Part shown: positions 1-5,890 of the stretch, one piece after another
How positions within the stretch are numbered: the stretch's first letter is position 1
Layout: every line of letters begins with the position of its first letter
NCBI GenBank assembly: GCA_012841995.1
Contig: DUTQ01000037.1
Location: forward strand, 1 to 6,532
Origin: Thermoanaerobacterales bacterium
Lineage (GTDB): Bacteria > Bacillota > Thermosediminibacteria > Thermosediminibacterales > Tepidanaerobacteraceae
Reading direction: 5' to 3'
Length of the DNA stretch: 6,532 bases
Made by a program: the position numbers and the translations under genes
Notes under the pieces: model-generated
The model's input: the letters and a program-made list of their open reading frames with translations, nothing else
Databases searched by the model: none
Told to the model about the DNA's origin: nothing

Positions 1-67
1 ACATAAAAATTTTTTTATGATATATTTTATATCAAATTAAATATATGTACCTCATCTCGACAAGAGC

Positions 68-246
68 TGAGGTAGAGGATGCAATAATCAAGAGTAGTTT
101 TGCCATAGGTAGGGTAAGCCGATTAAGCAAAATAAAAGGGGTTATTGCCGAAGAACGGATTTTATACCCAAAAAACCGTTCTGGGTTCATATTGAATAGA
201 TATGAAACTGTCACCAAAGCTTTGTATTTGGTGGAGCGCTACTTCA
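68..246 (+). ncRNA. Lysine riboswitch (L box) aptamer of lysA
   Basis: This is a cis-acting aptamer that binds L-lysine in the nascent mRNA and controls lysA. Hallmark L-box strings occur in the right order: AGAGGATGCA (74-83), TCAAGAGTA (88-96), GCCGAAG (147-153), CTGGGTT (181-187), TGTCACC (209-215) and GGAGCGCTAC (233-242). Pairing supports the fold. P1 is GAGGTAG (69-75) with CTACTTC (239-245), including one G-U pair. P4 has GAACGG (153-158) with CCGTTC (176-181). P5 has CACCAAA (212-218) with TTTGGTG (227-233). An intrinsic terminator follows at 290-330 and the gene downstream is lysA, the classic arrangement in which bound lysine favours termination. An open frame across 45-254 is a by-product of this RNA. 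The fold was done by eye, so the exact edges are approximate. Confidence 0.93.
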
Positions 247-289
247 TTAAGTAAAACGAGAGAGGTATTTGCCTTTATAAAGAAGAAAC

Positions 290-330
290 AAAAGGACAAC
301 CGGCAAATATCTGGTTGTCCTTTTAATATA
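290..330 (+). terminator. Riboswitch-controlled intrinsic terminator upstream of lysA
   Basis: AAAAGGACAACC (290-301) pairs perfectly over 12 bp with GGTTGTCCTTTT (313-324) around an 11-nt loop. The U-rich 3' arm runs into TTTTAATATAAT, a short and interrupted U tract. Its place between the lysine aptamer and the lysA ribosome binding site makes it the expected expression platform. Segment 263-273 can pair with the terminator loop (302-312) and, alternatively, with 335-344, so it is the likely antiterminator strand. Which structure lysine favours is inferred from the family. Confidence 0.82.
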
Positions 331-381
331 ATCTGCAAATACCTTTGTTATTGCAGTTTTTTAATTGAAAGGAGTAAAATA

Positions 382-1707
382 ATGCTATGTGGAACAGCAA
401 GGGTTAATCAAAATAATCATCTGGAGATTGGCGGCTGTGATACAATTGATTTAGCTAATGATTTTGGAACTCCGCTTTATGTTATGGATGAAGAATTAAT
501 AAGACAAAATTGTAAATCGTATAGGCAAAAATTGATGAGCTTGCATAAAAATAGTGAAGTAATATATGCTGGTAAGGCCTTTTTGACTATGGGGATGTGT
601 AAAATCATAGAAGAAGAAGGCTTAAGTTTAGATGTGGTGTCTGGCGGAGAATTATATACAGCTATAAAAGCTGGATTTCCTGCACGAAGAATATATTTTC
701 ACGGCAACAACAAATCATATGATGAATTAAAAATGGCAATAGATTATGGAGTAGGGAGAATAGTAGTAGATAATTTTTACGAACTTGAAATGTTAAAGGA
801 TTTAGCAAAGAGTTATCATAAGAGTATCAAGATTTTAATTAGGATTACACCAGGAATAGAAGCACATACTCATGATTATATAAAAACCGGACAACTTGAT
901 TCAAAATTTGGATTCGGTTTGGAAAATGGCCTTGCATTTATGGCAGTAGAAAGTGCTTTAAGTATCAGGGGTCTAGAATTAAAAGGGTTTCATTGCCATA
1001 TAGGGTCCCAAATATTTGAAGAACAACCCTTCTATGATGTTGTAAGGACAATGTTTGAATTTGCAAAAGATGTCAAAGACAAATACAAATTTGAAACAGA
1101 GGAAATAGATTTCGGCGGAGGTTTTGGCATAAAATACACAAAAGATGATAAACCCCTTTCAATTGAGCGTTATATGAAATCTTTAGTGAATACCGCAAAG
1201 TTCTGGTCAAGAAAGCTTAATTTAAATATGCCAAAAATAATGATTGAACCCGGTAGGGCAATTGTAGGCGCTGCAGGGACAACCCTCTATACCGTTGGAG
1301 CCATAAAAAACATTCCTGGGATTAGAAAATATGTAAGTGTTGATGGAGGAATGGCTGATAATATAAGGCCGGCACTATATGGAGCAAATTACAGTGCAGT
1401 TTTGGCAAATAAAGTTAATGAACCTGCAGTAGAAAAAGTTTCAGTAGCAGGTAAATGCTGTGAGTCAGGAGATATGTTGGCTTGGGATATAGACCTACCC
1501 AGAATATCCCCGGGAGATATCCTTGCTATTTTTTGCACTGGAGCCTACCATTACTCCATGTCTAGCAATTACAACATGCTTACGAAGCCTGCTGTAGTTT
1601 TCGTTAGAAATGGCCAAGCAAACTTAATGGTAAAAAGGCAAACATATGAAGACTTACTGCAAAATGAAGTTTTTCTGCCATGTGAAAAATCAGTTTCTTT
1701 TGCTTAA
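382..1707 (+). CDS. lysA: Diaminopimelate decarboxylase LysA
   Basis: This PLP-dependent cytosolic enzyme decarboxylates meso-2,6-diaminopimelate to L-lysine, the last step of lysine synthesis. The 441-aa product matches the usual length for fold-type III decarboxylases. Visible motifs are YAGKAF with the probable PLP lysine K65, GFHCHIGSQ (202-210), the glycine loop DFGGGFG (243-249), IEPGR (288-292) for PLP phosphate binding, CESGD (360-364) with the catalytic Cys/Glu contributed across the dimer, and GAYHYSMSSNYN (387-398). The frame stays open upstream to an ATG at 202, but that extension is encoded by the riboswitch and terminator. The ATG at 382 has AAAGGAG (368-374) at good spacing and gives a normal N-terminus. 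It is transcribed alone between two terminators and should be repressed by lysine. Confidence 0.95.
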   Translation: MLCGTARVNQNNHLEIGGCDTIDLANDFGTPLYVMDEELIRQNCKSYRQKLMSLHKNSEVIYAGKAFLTMGMCKIIEEEGLSLDVVSGGELYTAIKAGFPARRIYFHGNNKSYDELKMAIDYGVGRIVVDNFYELEMLKDLAKSYHKSIKILIRITPGIEAHTHDYIKTGQLDSKFGFGLENGLAFMAVESALSIRGLELKGFHCHIGSQIFEEQPFYDVVRTMFEFAKDVKDKYKFETEEIDFGGGFGIKYTKDDKPLSIERYMKSLVNTAKFWSRKLNLNMPKIMIEPGRAIVGAAGTTLYTVGAIKNIPGIRKYVSVDGGMADNIRPALYGANYSAVLANKVNEPAVEKVSVAGKCCESGDMLAWDIDLPRISPGDILAIFCTGAYHYSMSSNYNMLTKPAVVFVRNGQANLMVKRQTYEDLLQNEVFLPCEKSVSFA

Positions 1708-1712
1708 AAATT

Positions 1713-1738
1713 AAAGTGCGTTAAAAACGCACTTTTTT
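1713..1738 (+). terminator. Intrinsic terminator after lysA
   Basis: AAAGTGCGTT (1713-1722) pairs perfectly over 10 bp with AACGCACTTT (1726-1735) around a 3-nt A loop, and six T residues (1733-1738) follow. It starts 5 nt after the lysA stop codon. It separates lysine-controlled lysA from the downstream operon. Confidence 0.92.
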
Positions 1739-1761
1739 CATTTAAAGATAAATGTTATAAT
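1733..1761 (+). promoter_or_regulatory. Probable sigma-A promoter of the M50-trpS-scpAB operon
   Basis: A perfect TATAAT lies at 1756-1761 with an extended -10 TG at 1753-1754 (TGTTATAAT). With a 17-nt spacer the -35 position would fall on TTTTTT (1733-1738), which is the terminator's own T tract and a poor match to TTGACA. The extended -10 may compensate. The position fits well: about 44 nt upstream of the first start codon and just after the lysA terminator. Confidence 0.6.
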
Positions 1762-1804
1762 CAAAAAGACAAACCAATTAACATCAAAGAAAGGACGAAA
1801 TTTA

Positions 1805-2428
1805 ATGGGAAATTTTTTTGGCCCTGATATGTTGCTTAGAATCCCGGCTCTTTTGATAGCAATTACGTTTCATGAATTCGCTCATGCCAGAGTTTCTAGT
1901 TCCCTTGGCGATCCGACTCCTAAATGGAGTGGAAGGCTGTCTTTGAACCCACTTGCTCATTTAGATCCAATAGGCTTACTTATGCTTTGGATTTTTAAAT
2001 TTGGATGGGCAAAACCAGTTGAAATAAATCCGATGTACTACAAAGATCCCAAAAAAGGAATTATTTTGGTTTCATTAGCAGGCCCACTTACTAATTTATT
2101 GTTGGCACTTTTATCACTCATAATTTTAAAATTGAATCTTTTTAGTAACTGGATTTTTGAAAGCTTTATCTATATACTGTTTTTATATAATATAGTTTTA
2201 GCTGTTTTTAATTTAATCCCCATACCTCCACTAGATGGCTCAAAGATATTAATAGGTCTTTTGCCTTCGAGAAGGACTTATGTGTTTCATAAACTAGAGG
2301 CATATGGACCAATAATACTGATAATATTAGCATATTTGGGCATTTTAAATACAATTATGAGCCCTTTAATAACCTTTGTACATGCAGGCCTTGATACAAT
2401 ATCGAATTTAGTTTTGTTTAGATTTTAG
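1805..2428 (+). CDS. Site-2 protease family (M50) membrane zinc metalloprotease
   Basis: This 207-aa protein looks like a small intramembrane zinc protease of the M50 family, the short type without a PDZ domain. HEFAH (23-27) in the first membrane helix is the HExxH zinc site with catalytic Glu24. NLIPIPPLDGSKIL (136-149) carries the conserved N-x-x-P-x-x-x-L-D-G motif with Asp144 as the likely third zinc ligand. GRLSLNPLAHLDPIG (43-57), WAKPVEINP (68-76) and AGPLTN (92-97) are also typical of the group. I estimate about five or six membrane segments, with hydrophobic stretches near 10-27, 56-66, 86-110, 120-140 and 168-185. AAAGGA (1790-1795) lies 9 nt before the ATG. It is the first gene of the operon, 18 nt before trpS. 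Substrates are unknown, and it is not obviously SpoIVFB or RseP. Confidence 0.9.
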   Translation: MGNFFGPDMLLRIPALLIAITFHEFAHARVSSSLGDPTPKWSGRLSLNPLAHLDPIGLLMLWIFKFGWAKPVEINPMYYKDPKKGIILVSLAGPLTNLLLALLSLIILKLNLFSNWIFESFIYILFLYNIVLAVFNLIPIPPLDGSKILIGLLPSRRTYVFHKLEAYGPIILIILAYLGILNTIMSPLITFVHAGLDTISNLVLFRF

Positions 2429-2446
2429 AAGGAGGAGTTTACGCAT

Positions 2447-3427
2447 ATGAAAGATCATACTGTAATGAGTGGTATGAGGCCTACAGGTAGGCTTCATATG
2501 GGAAATATGTTGGGAGCTTTAATGAACTGGGTTAAATTACAGGAAGAATATGAATGTTATTTTTCAATAGCTGATTGGCATGCTCTGACAACTGGCTATG
2601 AATCAACAGAACAAATCAACGAAAATATAAAACAGATGACTATTGATTGGATAAGTGTTGGAATCGATCCGGAAAAATGCACCATTTTTAGACAGTCACA
2701 TGTAAAACAACATGCAGAACTACATCTTTTGCTTTCTATGTTAACACCACTGTCGTGGCTTGAAAGATGTCCAACTTATAAAGAACAATTAAAACAACTT
2801 GACGGTAAAGATATAAATACCTATGGATTTTTGGGTTATCCCGTCCTTATGACATCAGATATCCTTATTTATAAAGCAGATAGGGTTCCAGTTGGTGAAG
2901 ATCAAGAGCCTCATCTTGAGCTTGCAAGGGAAATTGTCAGGAGATTTAATTATTTATATACACCTGTTTTCCCGGAGCCTGAAGGTATTCATACAAAAGT
3001 AAAAGTCCTACCAGGTGTTGATGGAAGAAAAATGAGTAAAAGCTATGGCAATTTAATCGAAATATCTGCAACACCTGAAACCATAAGGCAGAAGGTGGGG
3101 GTTATGGTTACAGACCCGGCCAGAGTAAGGAAAAGTGATCCTGGTCATCCAGACGTTTGCAATGTATATGCCTTTTATAAAGCTTTCGGAGAAAAACAAC
3201 TTGAAGAAGTAAGGGAAGCATGTGAGAAAGGTTTAATTGGATGTGTTGAATGCAAAAAAAATCTAGCCAAACTGATAATTGAAAAAACCAAACCAATTCG
3301 AGAAAAACGAAAAGCATTAGAAAATAATCCTAAATTAATTGACGATGTGCTAGAAGATGGAGCTATGCGTGCAACTAAAATAGCAGAACAAACATTAGAA
3401 GAAGTAAGAAGCGCCATGAAAATTTAA
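2447..3427 (+). CDS. trpS: Tryptophanyl-tRNA synthetase
   Basis: This class I aminoacyl-tRNA synthetase charges tRNA-Trp with tryptophan using ATP, in the cytosol. The 326-aa length matches bacterial TrpRS. MSGMRPTGRLHMGN (7-20) carries the HIGH-type signature as TGRLHMGN. SDILIYKADRVPVGEDQEPHLELAREI (137-163) is the characteristic tryptophan-pocket and dimer segment, including the GEDQ motif (150-153). GRKMSKSYGN (193-202) is the KMSKS loop (195-199). A very strong ribosome binding site, AAGGAGGAG (2429-2437), directly follows the preceding stop codon and lies 9 nt before the ATG. There is no T-box leader in the 18-nt gap, so the gene appears to be transcribed constitutively with its operon. 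scpA begins 19 nt downstream. Confidence 0.97.
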   Translation: MKDHTVMSGMRPTGRLHMGNMLGALMNWVKLQEEYECYFSIADWHALTTGYESTEQINENIKQMTIDWISVGIDPEKCTIFRQSHVKQHAELHLLLSMLTPLSWLERCPTYKEQLKQLDGKDINTYGFLGYPVLMTSDILIYKADRVPVGEDQEPHLELAREIVRRFNYLYTPVFPEPEGIHTKVKVLPGVDGRKMSKSYGNLIEISATPETIRQKVGVMVTDPARVRKSDPGHPDVCNVYAFYKAFGEKQLEEVREACEKGLIGCVECKKNLAKLIIEKTKPIREKRKALENNPKLIDDVLEDGAMRATKIAEQTLEEVRSAMKI

Positions 3428-3446
3428 AATATAAAGGTGAATAATA

Positions 3447-4193
3447 ATGGCACTTAATGTTAAATTAGATGCTTTCGAGGGTCCCTTTGATCTTTTGTTT
3501 CATCTCATAGAAAAAAACCAAATAGATATTTATGATATACCAATAGCTGAGTTAACAGAACAATACATAGCATACTTATATGAAATCGAAGAAAAGCAAT
3601 TGGATTTAGCTAGTGAATTTCTAGTTATGGCTTCGACTTTACTTTGTATAAAATCACAGATGCTATTGCCGCAAAAAAAAGATAATTCCGTGCAGCTTGA
3701 ACTTGCAGCAAGTGAAGATGATGATCCAAGAGGGGAACTTGTAAATAAGTTAATTGAATACAAAAAGTATAAGGATATAGCTGCTGTCTTACAACTAAAA
3801 GAAAAGAACCAAAGCAAGGTGTTCAAGCGCCCTCCCCAAGACTTATCTTATTTATGTAATAATGAGGAGTTTTCACTTACTGGTGTTACTTTTGCTGATT
3901 TAAAATCTTGCTATTTAAGTATTTTAAAAAAGAAAAACAGAGATAAAAGAATACATCCTGTTTCAAAAGATCCATTTCCTTTAATAAAAAAAGTGAGAGA
4001 AGTTTACAATATATTATTAACATATAAAAAGAATGTTTATTTTAGTCAATTATTAAAAAAAACCCGTAAAACAAAACTCGAAATAATAGTAACTTTTCTT
4101 GCTATACTAGAGCTTGAAAAAATGAATAAAATTTTAGCCTCACAAGAAAGACCCTTTGAGGATATTATTGTTGAAATCAAGGGGGGGAGTTAA
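3447..4193 (+). CDS. scpA: Segregation and condensation protein A (ScpA kleisin)
   Basis: ScpA is the kleisin that bridges the SMC ATPase heads and binds a ScpB dimer, forming the complex that loads at origin regions and condenses and segregates the chromosome. The N-terminal SMC-binding part is unmistakable: FEGPFDLLFHLIEKNQIDIYDIPIAELTEQY (10-40), then LDLASEFLVMASTLLCIKSQMLLP (52-75). An acidic linker follows (about 80-95), then a ScpB-binding helix region (GELVNKLIEYKKYKDIA, 96-112). The C-terminal winged helix (about 170-248) ends with VTFLAILELEKMNKI and EDIIVEI. The 248-aa length is normal. AAAGGTGA (3433-3440) lies 6 nt before the ATG. The stop codon overlaps the scpB start by one base (TAATG), so the two are probably translationally coupled. 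A run of seven G lies just before the stop. Confidence 0.96.
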   Translation: MALNVKLDAFEGPFDLLFHLIEKNQIDIYDIPIAELTEQYIAYLYEIEEKQLDLASEFLVMASTLLCIKSQMLLPQKKDNSVQLELAASEDDDPRGELVNKLIEYKKYKDIAAVLQLKEKNQSKVFKRPPQDLSYLCNNEEFSLTGVTFADLKSCYLSILKKKNRDKRIHPVSKDPFPLIKKVREVYNILLTYKKNVYFSQLLKKTRKTKLEIIVTFLAILELEKMNKILASQERPFEDIIVEIKGGS

Positions 4194-4705
4194 TGGATTT
4201 AAGGAAGCTTATGGGAGCGATTGAAGCAATTCTCTTTGTATCTGGTGAGCCCGTTGGTATAGATGAGATCGCAAAGACTTTAAACATCTCTAAAGAAGTA
4301 GTATTGAACTGCTTTAATATTATGAAGAAAGACTATGAATCCGATTCTAGGGGAATAATGATATCAATGGTAGGAGAAAAGTTATTACTTAAAACTAAAC
4401 CGAATTTTTTTTCTTATATAGAAAAACTGTTCAAACCAAAAGTTAGCTCTCAACTTTCTAAGGCAGCTTTAGAGACTCTTGCGATAATAATGTTTAAACA
4501 ACCAATAACAAGAACTGAAATAGAGGATATACGAGGAGTAAATGTAGAAAAAGCATTAAAGAGCCTTCAAGAAAAAAAACTTATTTGTGAGAAGGGGCGG
4601 CTTCAATCACCTGGCCGACCTATTTTATTTATAACAACTGATGAATGTTTAGACTATTTTGGTTTGGAATCAATTGATGAAGTTAATTTTTACCGTGATA
4701 AATGA
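4193..4705 (+). CDS. scpB: Segregation and condensation protein B (ScpB)
   Basis: ScpB is the dimeric tandem winged-helix partner of ScpA in the SMC-ScpAB complex. The first winged helix opens with MGAIEAILFVSGEPVGIDEIAKTL (7-30). The second carries the family signature AALETLAIIMFKQPITRTEIEDIRGVN (91-117), followed by KALKSLQEKKLICEKGR (120-136), SPGRPILFITTDECLDYFGL (139-158) and the closing LESIDEV. At 170 aa it is slightly shorter than many ScpB proteins, but both domains look complete and only the variable C-terminal tail is short. The ATG overlaps the scpA stop codon. Its Shine-Dalgarno is the unusual G-rich AGGGGGGGAG (4180-4189), inside the last codons of scpA and very close to the start, which suggests coupled translation. 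Confidence 0.96.
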   Translation: MDLRKLMGAIEAILFVSGEPVGIDEIAKTLNISKEVVLNCFNIMKKDYESDSRGIMISMVGEKLLLKTKPNFFSYIEKLFKPKVSSQLSKAALETLAIIMFKQPITRTEIEDIRGVNVEKALKSLQEKKLICEKGRLQSPGRPILFITTDECLDYFGLESIDEVNFYRDK

Positions 4706-4761
4706 ATTAATTAATCTGGTTCAGAACAAACTAAGAGAAAAAGTTAAAGGAGCATTTTATA

Positions 4762-5406
4762 GTGAAAATCATATTATTGCTCTTAATTTTTTCTCTTTTT
4801 TTTGTCCCTATAAACATTGTAATTCATTTTCAAAAATATCAATCTAGTGCAATAATTTCGGTAGAGCTCTCAAAAATATTAAAATTGATTTTATCACTTC
4901 CAAAAATGAATATCGAAATAAAAACTTTTCTTTTTAAAAAAATAAAATTAAATTTATATGATAAAGGTTTTTCCCAAAAAAAACTTATTGCACATTGGTT
5001 AATCAATTATTTAGATAACCTAGCAAGATATTATACAAAATCAATCATTATTAAACAAATATCAGTTAAAATACATTTTAGTAGCAGAAATGCTGCTTTA
5101 ACTGGGATATTAGCAGGGCATATGTGGTCTATTTTGTATTTTATTTTGGGGAAGTTATCTTTCTTGGCAAATATTAAAAAAACCAAAATAACAGTAGATG
5201 TTTCTCCGGAATTTAATGATAGTAGAAAACTTACATTTTATGCTAAAGGAATATTAGCAATTAGGTTGGGTCATATTATTATTGTAGGCATATTTGTCTT
5301 GCTTTTAATGATAAAAAGACAATTATTATCAATTTTGAAGGGGACGACTTATTATGGACGGTCATCCAATCGAGAGCCTTATGAAAACAGCAATGGAAAG
5401 TATTAA
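4762..5406 (+). CDS. DUF2953 membrane protein (YtfI-like)
   Basis: This 214-aa protein of unknown function resembles DUF2953, the family of B. subtilis YtfI, whose gene also precedes ytfJ. It begins with a GTG at 4762, chosen because AAAGGAG (4746-4752) lies 9 nt upstream and the N-terminus is then a clean membrane helix (about 3-22). A basic, poorly conserved stretch follows (about 50-105). The most family-like part is NAALTGILAGHMWSILYFIL (110-129), then VDVSPEFND (145-153) and LAIRLGHIII (165-174), which leads into a C-terminal membrane helix (about 166-184). The last 17 or so residues are encoded by DNA that overlaps the start of ytfJ by 53 nt. The family assignment rests on motif memory and context. 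A role in sporulation is inferred only from the neighbour. Confidence 0.85.
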   Translation: MKIILLLLIFSLFFVPINIVIHFQKYQSSAIISVELSKILKLILSLPKMNIEIKTFLFKKIKLNLYDKGFSQKKLIAHWLINYLDNLARYYTKSIIIKQISVKIHFSSRNAALTGILAGHMWSILYFILGKLSFLANIKKTKITVDVSPEFNDSRKLTFYAKGILAIRLGHIIIVGIFVLLLMIKRQLLSILKGTTYYGRSSNREPYENSNGKY

Positions 5407-5740
5407 GGAAATGATAGAAGTAAATACTATAGTCGGTGATCCAGTTGAAACTGTTGACGGTGGTGTAATTATACCTGTATCTAAAGTCAGTTTTGGGTTT
5501 GCGGCAGGGGGAAGCGAATTTAATGTTAGCCGACCTAAAGAAGATTCAGCACAAAAGCAACAGCTTCCATTTGGTGGTGGAAGCGGTGCTGGGGTTTCTG
5601 TTCAACCAGTTGCTTTTATGGTAGTGGGTCAGGGCCAAATAAGATTATTACCAGTAAGCCAAAATGCCATGTTGGAAAGGGTCATAGATATAGTGCCGCA
5701 GATTATTGATCAAATAAAAAACATAAGAAAAAGCGAGTAA
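5354..5740 (+). CDS. ytfJ: GerW family sporulation protein YtfJ
   Basis: This is a small (128 aa) spore protein of the YtfJ/GerW family. GerW in Bacillus is needed for normal germination responses, and its biochemical activity is not established. The N-terminal signature is very well conserved: HPIESLMKTAMESIKEMIEVNTIVGDPVET (4-33), then GGVIIPVSKVSFGFAAGGSEF (36-56). A short charged linker (57-70) leads to the glycine-rich PFGGGSGAGVSVQPVAFMVV (72-91) and a C-terminal half ending in the amphipathic ERVIDIVPQIIDQIKNI (108-124). The start at 5354 has GAAGGGG (5337-5343) 10 nt upstream and gives the usual family N-terminus, so the 53-nt overlap with the DUF2953 gene is probably real. It is the last gene of the operon, directly followed by a terminator. 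Confidence 0.95.
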   Translation: MDGHPIESLMKTAMESIKEMIEVNTIVGDPVETVDGGVIIPVSKVSFGFAAGGSEFNVSRPKEDSAQKQQLPFGGGSGAGVSVQPVAFMVVGQGQIRLLPVSQNAMLERVIDIVPQIIDQIKNIRKSE

Positions 5741-5745
5741 AGAGC

Positions 5746-5780
5746 AAGACTCGGATCGCACATGTCCGAGTCTTTTTCTT
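5746..5780 (+). terminator. Intrinsic terminator after ytfJ
   Basis: AAGACTCGGA (5746-5755) pairs perfectly over 10 bp with TCCGAGTCTT (5765-5774) around a 9-nt loop, and a T-rich tail TTTTTCTT follows (5773-5780). It lies 5 nt after the ytfJ stop codon and closes the M50-to-ytfJ operon. Confidence 0.93.
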
Positions 5781-5815
5781 AAAAAAATCGCCGAAGCATG
5801 ATCTCTAACTAAAAA

Positions 5816-5824
5816 TGGTATAAC
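5816..5824 (+). promoter_or_regulatory. Candidate extended -10 promoter of the carboxypeptidase gene
   Basis: TGGTATAAC reads as an extended -10 element (TG-N-TATAAC). No good TTGACA-like -35 is present 16-18 nt upstream, where the sequence is near GCATGA (5796-5801). The element overlaps the left arm of the inverted repeat at 5817-5889. A sporulation sigma factor promoter is also possible, but I could not fit one convincingly. Confidence 0.35.
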
Positions 5825-5889
5825 CTCCATAAATTATTTGAATTAATTTGCCAATGTAACAAAAAATAAGTTTGTCTGGAGGTTATATT
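5817..5889 (+). repeat. Inverted repeat enclosing the carboxypeptidase leader and its ribosome binding site
   Basis: ATAACCTCCA (5820-5829) is the exact reverse complement of TGGAGGTTAT (5877-5886). One further A-T pair and two G-T wobbles extend it outward to 5817 and 5889. The right arm contains the Shine-Dalgarno GGAGG (5878-5882) of the gene starting at 5891. The 47-nt spacer between arms is AT-rich with no gene. It could act as an RNA stem hiding the ribosome binding site, or as a DNA operator. The match may also be chance. Confidence 0.55.
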
Positions 5890-5890
5890 A

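Noticed and set aside
1..47. Promoter hexamers in the AT-rich left edge (TATGAT at 16-21, TATATT at 21-26)
   Set aside because: A lysA promoter must lie about here or just outside, but AT-rich sequence gives several equally poor candidates and the matching -35 would be at or beyond the edge, so none can be chosen.
45..254. Open reading frame of 69 codons on the plus strand
   Set aside because: It is almost exactly the lysine riboswitch. It has no ribosome binding site, and its sequence is explained by RNA structure.
202..381. N-terminal extension of LysA by 60 residues
   Set aside because: The extension is encoded by the aptamer's 3' part and the terminator, and is unlike LysA N-termini. 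The ATG at 382 has a good ribosome binding site.
2429..2446. T-box or trp-responsive leader for trpS
   Set aside because: Only 18 nt separate the genes, fully used by a ribosome binding site and spacer.
3108..3826. Several minus-strand open frames inside trpS and scpA
   Set aside because: They are antisense to strongly conserved genes, have no ribosome binding sites and have low-complexity Ser/Phe/Leu-rich translations.
4659..4847. Plus-strand 62-codon frame across the end of scpB
   Set aside because: It overlaps scpB and the DUF2953 gene out of frame and has no recognisable ribosome binding site or family.
5648..5830. Minus-strand 60-codon frame over the ytfJ end and terminator
   Set aside because: It passes through a terminator hairpin and the conserved ytfJ C-terminus, and shows no coding signal.
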